In this document: one piece after another, positions 8,584 to 10,990 of the stretch
Layout of the letters: each line of letters starts with the position of its first letter
Position numbering within the stretch: position 1 is the first letter of the stretch
Source of the DNA: Porogramme epimiltina
Lineage: Eukaryota; Basidiomycota; Agaricomycetes; Polyporales; Polyporaceae
Assembly: GCA_900155495.1 (NCBI GenBank)
Contig: FTLJ01001440.1
Location: forward strand, 1-10,990
Direction: 5' to 3'
Length of the DNA: 10,990 nt
Notes under the pieces: model-generated
Databases searched by the model: none
What the model was told of the DNA's origin: nothing
Seen by the model: the letters and a program-made list of their open reading frames with translations, nothing else
Program-made: the position numbers and the translations under genes

Positions 8584-9259
8584 CGGCCGGCGACGACGAA
8601 AGCCTTACGAGAGACACTGCGCTGCCGAGTCCGAGTTCGAGTCCTGTTCTGTATGTATGGATGAATGGTGAGTCGCGTATGTTTGGTGTGTGGCATGGAG
8701 ACGAATTTTGACATGTGTGTGTGCGTGCGGGTACATAGAATACAACAGCGGTCCGAGCGGAAGAAATCGAGTCAGTACACGGTTGAAGTTCAGCGTCACT
8801 ATACGGAGAAACGGGGAGAAAGCGGGAGCGGGAAGTCTCGAGGCGGTAGCAGTAGTCCGTTGTCCATCCATTACACGAATGTACGAGTAGCGTCACGCTG
8901 CGTGAAGTGATTAATCTATCTATGTAGGTCGGTCGTGGTGGTGTGTGGTGATGGTGATGGTGGTGCGGAGTGGTATCGGGGGTAAGTAGCGTGGTCCGTG
9001 GAAGCGTGTCTCTTCGTCGCACGTGAGTGAGTGGTACGTAGCAGCGGCGGTCTCGTAGACCTCGTCCTCGTTCTCGAAAGCAAATGTCCGGATGAAATCC
9101 CAAGGGAAACATTCTCGTGATGGCGCCGTCCGTGATCGTGTGGAGACAGAAAGGCATGGAAGGGGAGCGGGGTGTGGTGGTGGTGGGGGGAGCCGGCGGC
9201 GAACATGGAGGTTGTGGGGCGGAGGCGGGAGCGGGAGCGGAGGAGTGACACATCCGTAT
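8584..9259. other. Convergent intergenic region, GT-rich
   Basis: The 3' ends of the thaumatin-like gene and the minus-strand partial gene face each other here. The sequence is GT-biased on the plus strand, with imperfect GGT/GAT repeats. Long minus-strand open frames (to about 8916) translate to His-, Thr- and Arg-rich low-complexity peptides that are by-products of the repeats. I see no supported gene, and no canonical AATAAA on either strand. Confidence 0.5.
8935..8965. repeat. Imperfect GGT/GAT trinucleotide repeat
   Basis: The stretch is a run of GTG, GGT and GAT units on the plus strand. A second, shorter GGT run is at 9172-9190. Both lie in the convergent spacer. Confidence 0.7.
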
Positions 9260-9484
9260 TCACGTGTGCTTGCCCCCAACCCCGCCCGAAGGCCCCGACC
9301 CGGGAGATGGTAGTGGCAGTGACGACGACGACGAGCCCGAGCTCGCGTCCGCGTCCGCATCGGATGACATACCCGTGACGAAGCAAGTCGCACCTGCAGC
9401 AGTGGGCCTCGGACTCGGGTTGGGCGCCCAGCCCGCGGGGAACCGCGCTAGGAAGGCGCGCCCCCACCGCCGGCGGCGCGTGAG
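9260..9484 (-). other. Open frame continuing past the predicted stop of the minus-strand gene
   Basis: After the TGA at 9487-9485, the same minus-strand frame stays open for 74 sense codons to a TGA at 9262-9260. Its second half is Ser/Asp-rich (MSSDADADASSGSSSSSLP) and looks protein-like, but the opposite strand here is also open and Asp/Ser-rich because of a GAC repeat (9319-9330). It could be 3' UTR, an alternative last exon joined by splicing out the TGA, or chance. Confidence 0.25.
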
Positions 9485-10990
9485 TCAAGGGCGGCACGCC
9501 CCCGCGGCCGCGGCCGCCGCGGCGTGCTGCTGGCGCCGCTTAATGAGCAGCGACGCCTGCAGCGCGCGGACGTGCTGCTTGTTCTCGCGGTACTGCCACT
9601 GCGCGTCGTCGTGGCGGAGCTGCGCGAACTTGCGCCCGACGCACGCGTGGCCCATGCGCGCCTGGAGCAGTGCACCCGAGCGTCGGCGCCGCGCGCAGTA
9701 CGCGCACTTGCACTCGACCGCCCAGAAGGACGCGCACGGGAGGGGGCGCATCGGGCTGCGGGGCGGAAGCGTTCAGGACGAGACGCGAGGTACGAGGCGA
9801 GGCAGGTGTTTTGGACAGACCGCCGGGCATCATTGAGGAGGACCAACCATGAGAAAAAGGAGGGTAATCGGTCAGCATACGCAGTCGAGAACGGGCGCGG
9901 ATGAGGCAGCAAGGGAAGGCGACGCGGCATCTAATAGATCATACGCGATTATCGCTGATGGCACGGGTGCATGGAGGTGTGATGGGCGGGGGAAGAGAGG
10001 GGGGACGAGGGGAAAGCTCGGGAGAGGCGACGGCGGAGACGGACACTCACCCAAACTGCGAGCCAGGGCCGGAGCCCTCGGCGTCCTTGCTGAGCGGGCG
10101 CAGGTATGGCCCGCGTCTCCGCCGTGGGCCCACGCGCGATGCCGGGAGCGCGACGAACCTGCTCTCGAAGTCTGCGTCGATCCCATCCGTCGAGGACGCC
10201 TGTGCGGATGGTGCCTGGGATTGAGGCACAGCACGCTCGCCGCGCTCGTGTGCCCCTGTGCGTGCGGGTGGGCGCTCGGTGATCGACGGATACCCCGCGC
10301 CCGCGCCGCTCGCGCTCAATTGCGTCTGGGGCGCGGCGGCCGCTGGGGTGACAGGGCGCGACGGTCGCGAGGTCGTAGCCGTGCCGTCGGCACCGAAGCG
10401 AGCATTTGCGTTGCTGCTGCTGCTGCTGCTGAGGCCTGGGGGCGGGAAGGGGACAGCGCGGTCGACGCGGGCGCGGGCTGCACAGGGGAGGGAGACGTGT
10501 GCCTGGATCTCGGCGTAGGGGATGGCGAGGGGGCGACCGGAGGCACGGTCGAGGAGGAAGACGTTCATGGACGCGGAGGCCGTCGAGGAGGAGGCGGCAC
10601 AGGCGGCGGGCGCTGGGACGGAGCCTGGAGCCGGGGACGCTGGTCGTCGAGCCGGGCCGGGGAGCCGGGGGTGGGAATGGGAATGGGAATGGCCTGGGAG
10701 GTGGACTGGGACGGGGAGGGCGGCGGCGGGGGTGCCGAGGGGCGTGCCGAGGGTGCCTGTGGCCGGAATCGGGCCATCAATTGTCGACGATTGCCTGCGT
10801 TGGGGACGGCGGCAGCCGATGGGGGCGATTGGCTTGGTCCACGCGCCGAGCCCGGGTGCGGGCCCGTCGCGGAACGCGTCCAGGGCGTCGTCGAGCGCGA
10901 CCCCCTTCCCCTTCAGCGGGGGCCCCGCCGCGAGCATCGCCGCCCCATCGCCCGCCCCCGCCCCGCCCCCCTGGTGCGGCAGCGCGAACG
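9485..10990 (-). CDS. Partial unrecognised protein: low-complexity region plus Cys-rich C-terminal exon
   Basis: The gene enters from beyond the right edge; its start is outside the window. Exon A (10990-10051) is open throughout and ends TTTGG|GTGAGT. The last exon (9755-9485) follows CCGCAG, and the phases fit (two bases plus one), giving 402 residues in the window. Exon A encodes Pro/Ala/Ser-rich, probably disordered sequence with a conserved-looking island NVFLLDRASGRPLAIPYAEI (near 10500-10570), an RRQSS basophilic-kinase-like site, a His-Ser repeat and a Ser tract. The last exon has very high GC at third positions and encodes CASFWAVECKCAYCARRR, a second Cys motif (GHACVGRKF), then a Gln/Arg-rich coiled-coil-like segment and an Ala run. 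The cysteine pattern C-x8-C-x-C-x2-C could bind zinc, but I recognise no family. The 295-nt intron (10050-9756) is unusually long for this window and may hide a small exon. The polarity, with no signal peptide visible, suggests an intracellular protein. Confidence 0.65.
9756..10050 (-). other. Long intron, or intron-exon-intron, of the minus-strand partial gene
   Basis: The donor GTGAGT (10050-10045) and acceptor CCGCAG (ending at 9756) are both good and phase-compatible. Within the interval an alternative acceptor CTATTAG ends at 9931, after which two frames stay open for over 100 nt, so an internal exon is possible. I found no fully phase-consistent three-exon solution starting from the exon A donor with strong splice sites, so the single intron is the simplest model. 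Confidence 0.4.
10412..10431 (-). repeat. TGC trinucleotide repeat coding for a Ser tract
   Basis: Just over six units of TGC on the plus strand read as AGC on the coding strand and give six serines in the low-complexity part of the partial minus-strand protein. Such runs often vary in length between strains. Confidence 0.85.
10673..10690 (-). repeat. Three tandem GGGAAT hexamers coding for a His-Ser repeat
   Basis: Three perfect GGGAAT units on the plus strand encode alternating His and Ser (GHSHSHSHP) in the partial minus-strand protein. Confidence 0.85.

Noticed and set aside
9264..9836. A 190-aa plus-strand open frame with an Asp-rich N-terminus
   Set aside because: It has no ATG at its beginning (it opens on GTG) and its second half is antisense to the strongly coding minus-strand Cys-rich exon. 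The Asp run comes from a GAC repeat. Kept only as part of the 3'-end ambiguity finding.

Overview
The window is nuclear DNA from a filamentous fungus, most likely a basidiomycete of the Agaricomycetes. The supporting signs are many short GT-AG introns (most 50-115 nt), GC-rich third codon positions in the real exons, a single-chain fungal/plant-type urease, and a secreted 16-cysteine thaumatin-like protein of the kind common in wood-decay mushrooms. I see no bacterial operon, CRISPR array, insertion sequence, tRNA or rRNA.

Layout, left to right. 1-757: mostly unassigned, with one speculative two-exon minus-strand ORF (43-406). 758-1363 (minus): an intact, intronless 201-aa protein of unknown function with a basic Pro/Ser-rich middle, an amphipathic segment and an acidic C-terminus carrying two W-x-x-V motifs. 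1364-2697: a divergent intergenic region, with a CACGTGAC E-box beside the minus gene and two GATAAG-type sites 32 bp apart beside the urease gene. 2698-6043 (plus): urease, rebuilt as 12 exons encoding 838 aa with every nickel and catalytic residue present. 6044-7086: a roughly 1 kb spacer, more AT-rich, holding an 8-bp perfect hairpin and ending in a TATA box. 7087-8583 (plus): a thaumatin-like protein in 10 exons, 274 aa, including a 7-nt microexon. 8584-9484: a convergent, GT-rich spacer. 9485 to beyond 10990 (minus): the 3' part of an unrecognised gene, with a low-complexity Pro/Ala/Ser region followed by a conserved-looking Cys-rich, coiled-coil-like C-terminal exon.

The genes do not form an obvious pathway. 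Urease acts in the cytosol in nitrogen salvage (urea to ammonia) and its promoter motifs fit nitrogen-catabolite control by GATA factors. The thaumatin-like protein is secreted and probably acts on beta-1,3-glucan at the cell wall. The two minus-strand proteins are uncharacterised. I found no clear new multi-gene system. The points most worth a second look are the 7-nt microexon, the paired GATA sites, the Atg8-interacting-like C-terminus of the 201-aa protein, and the unresolved 3' structure of the partial minus-strand gene.
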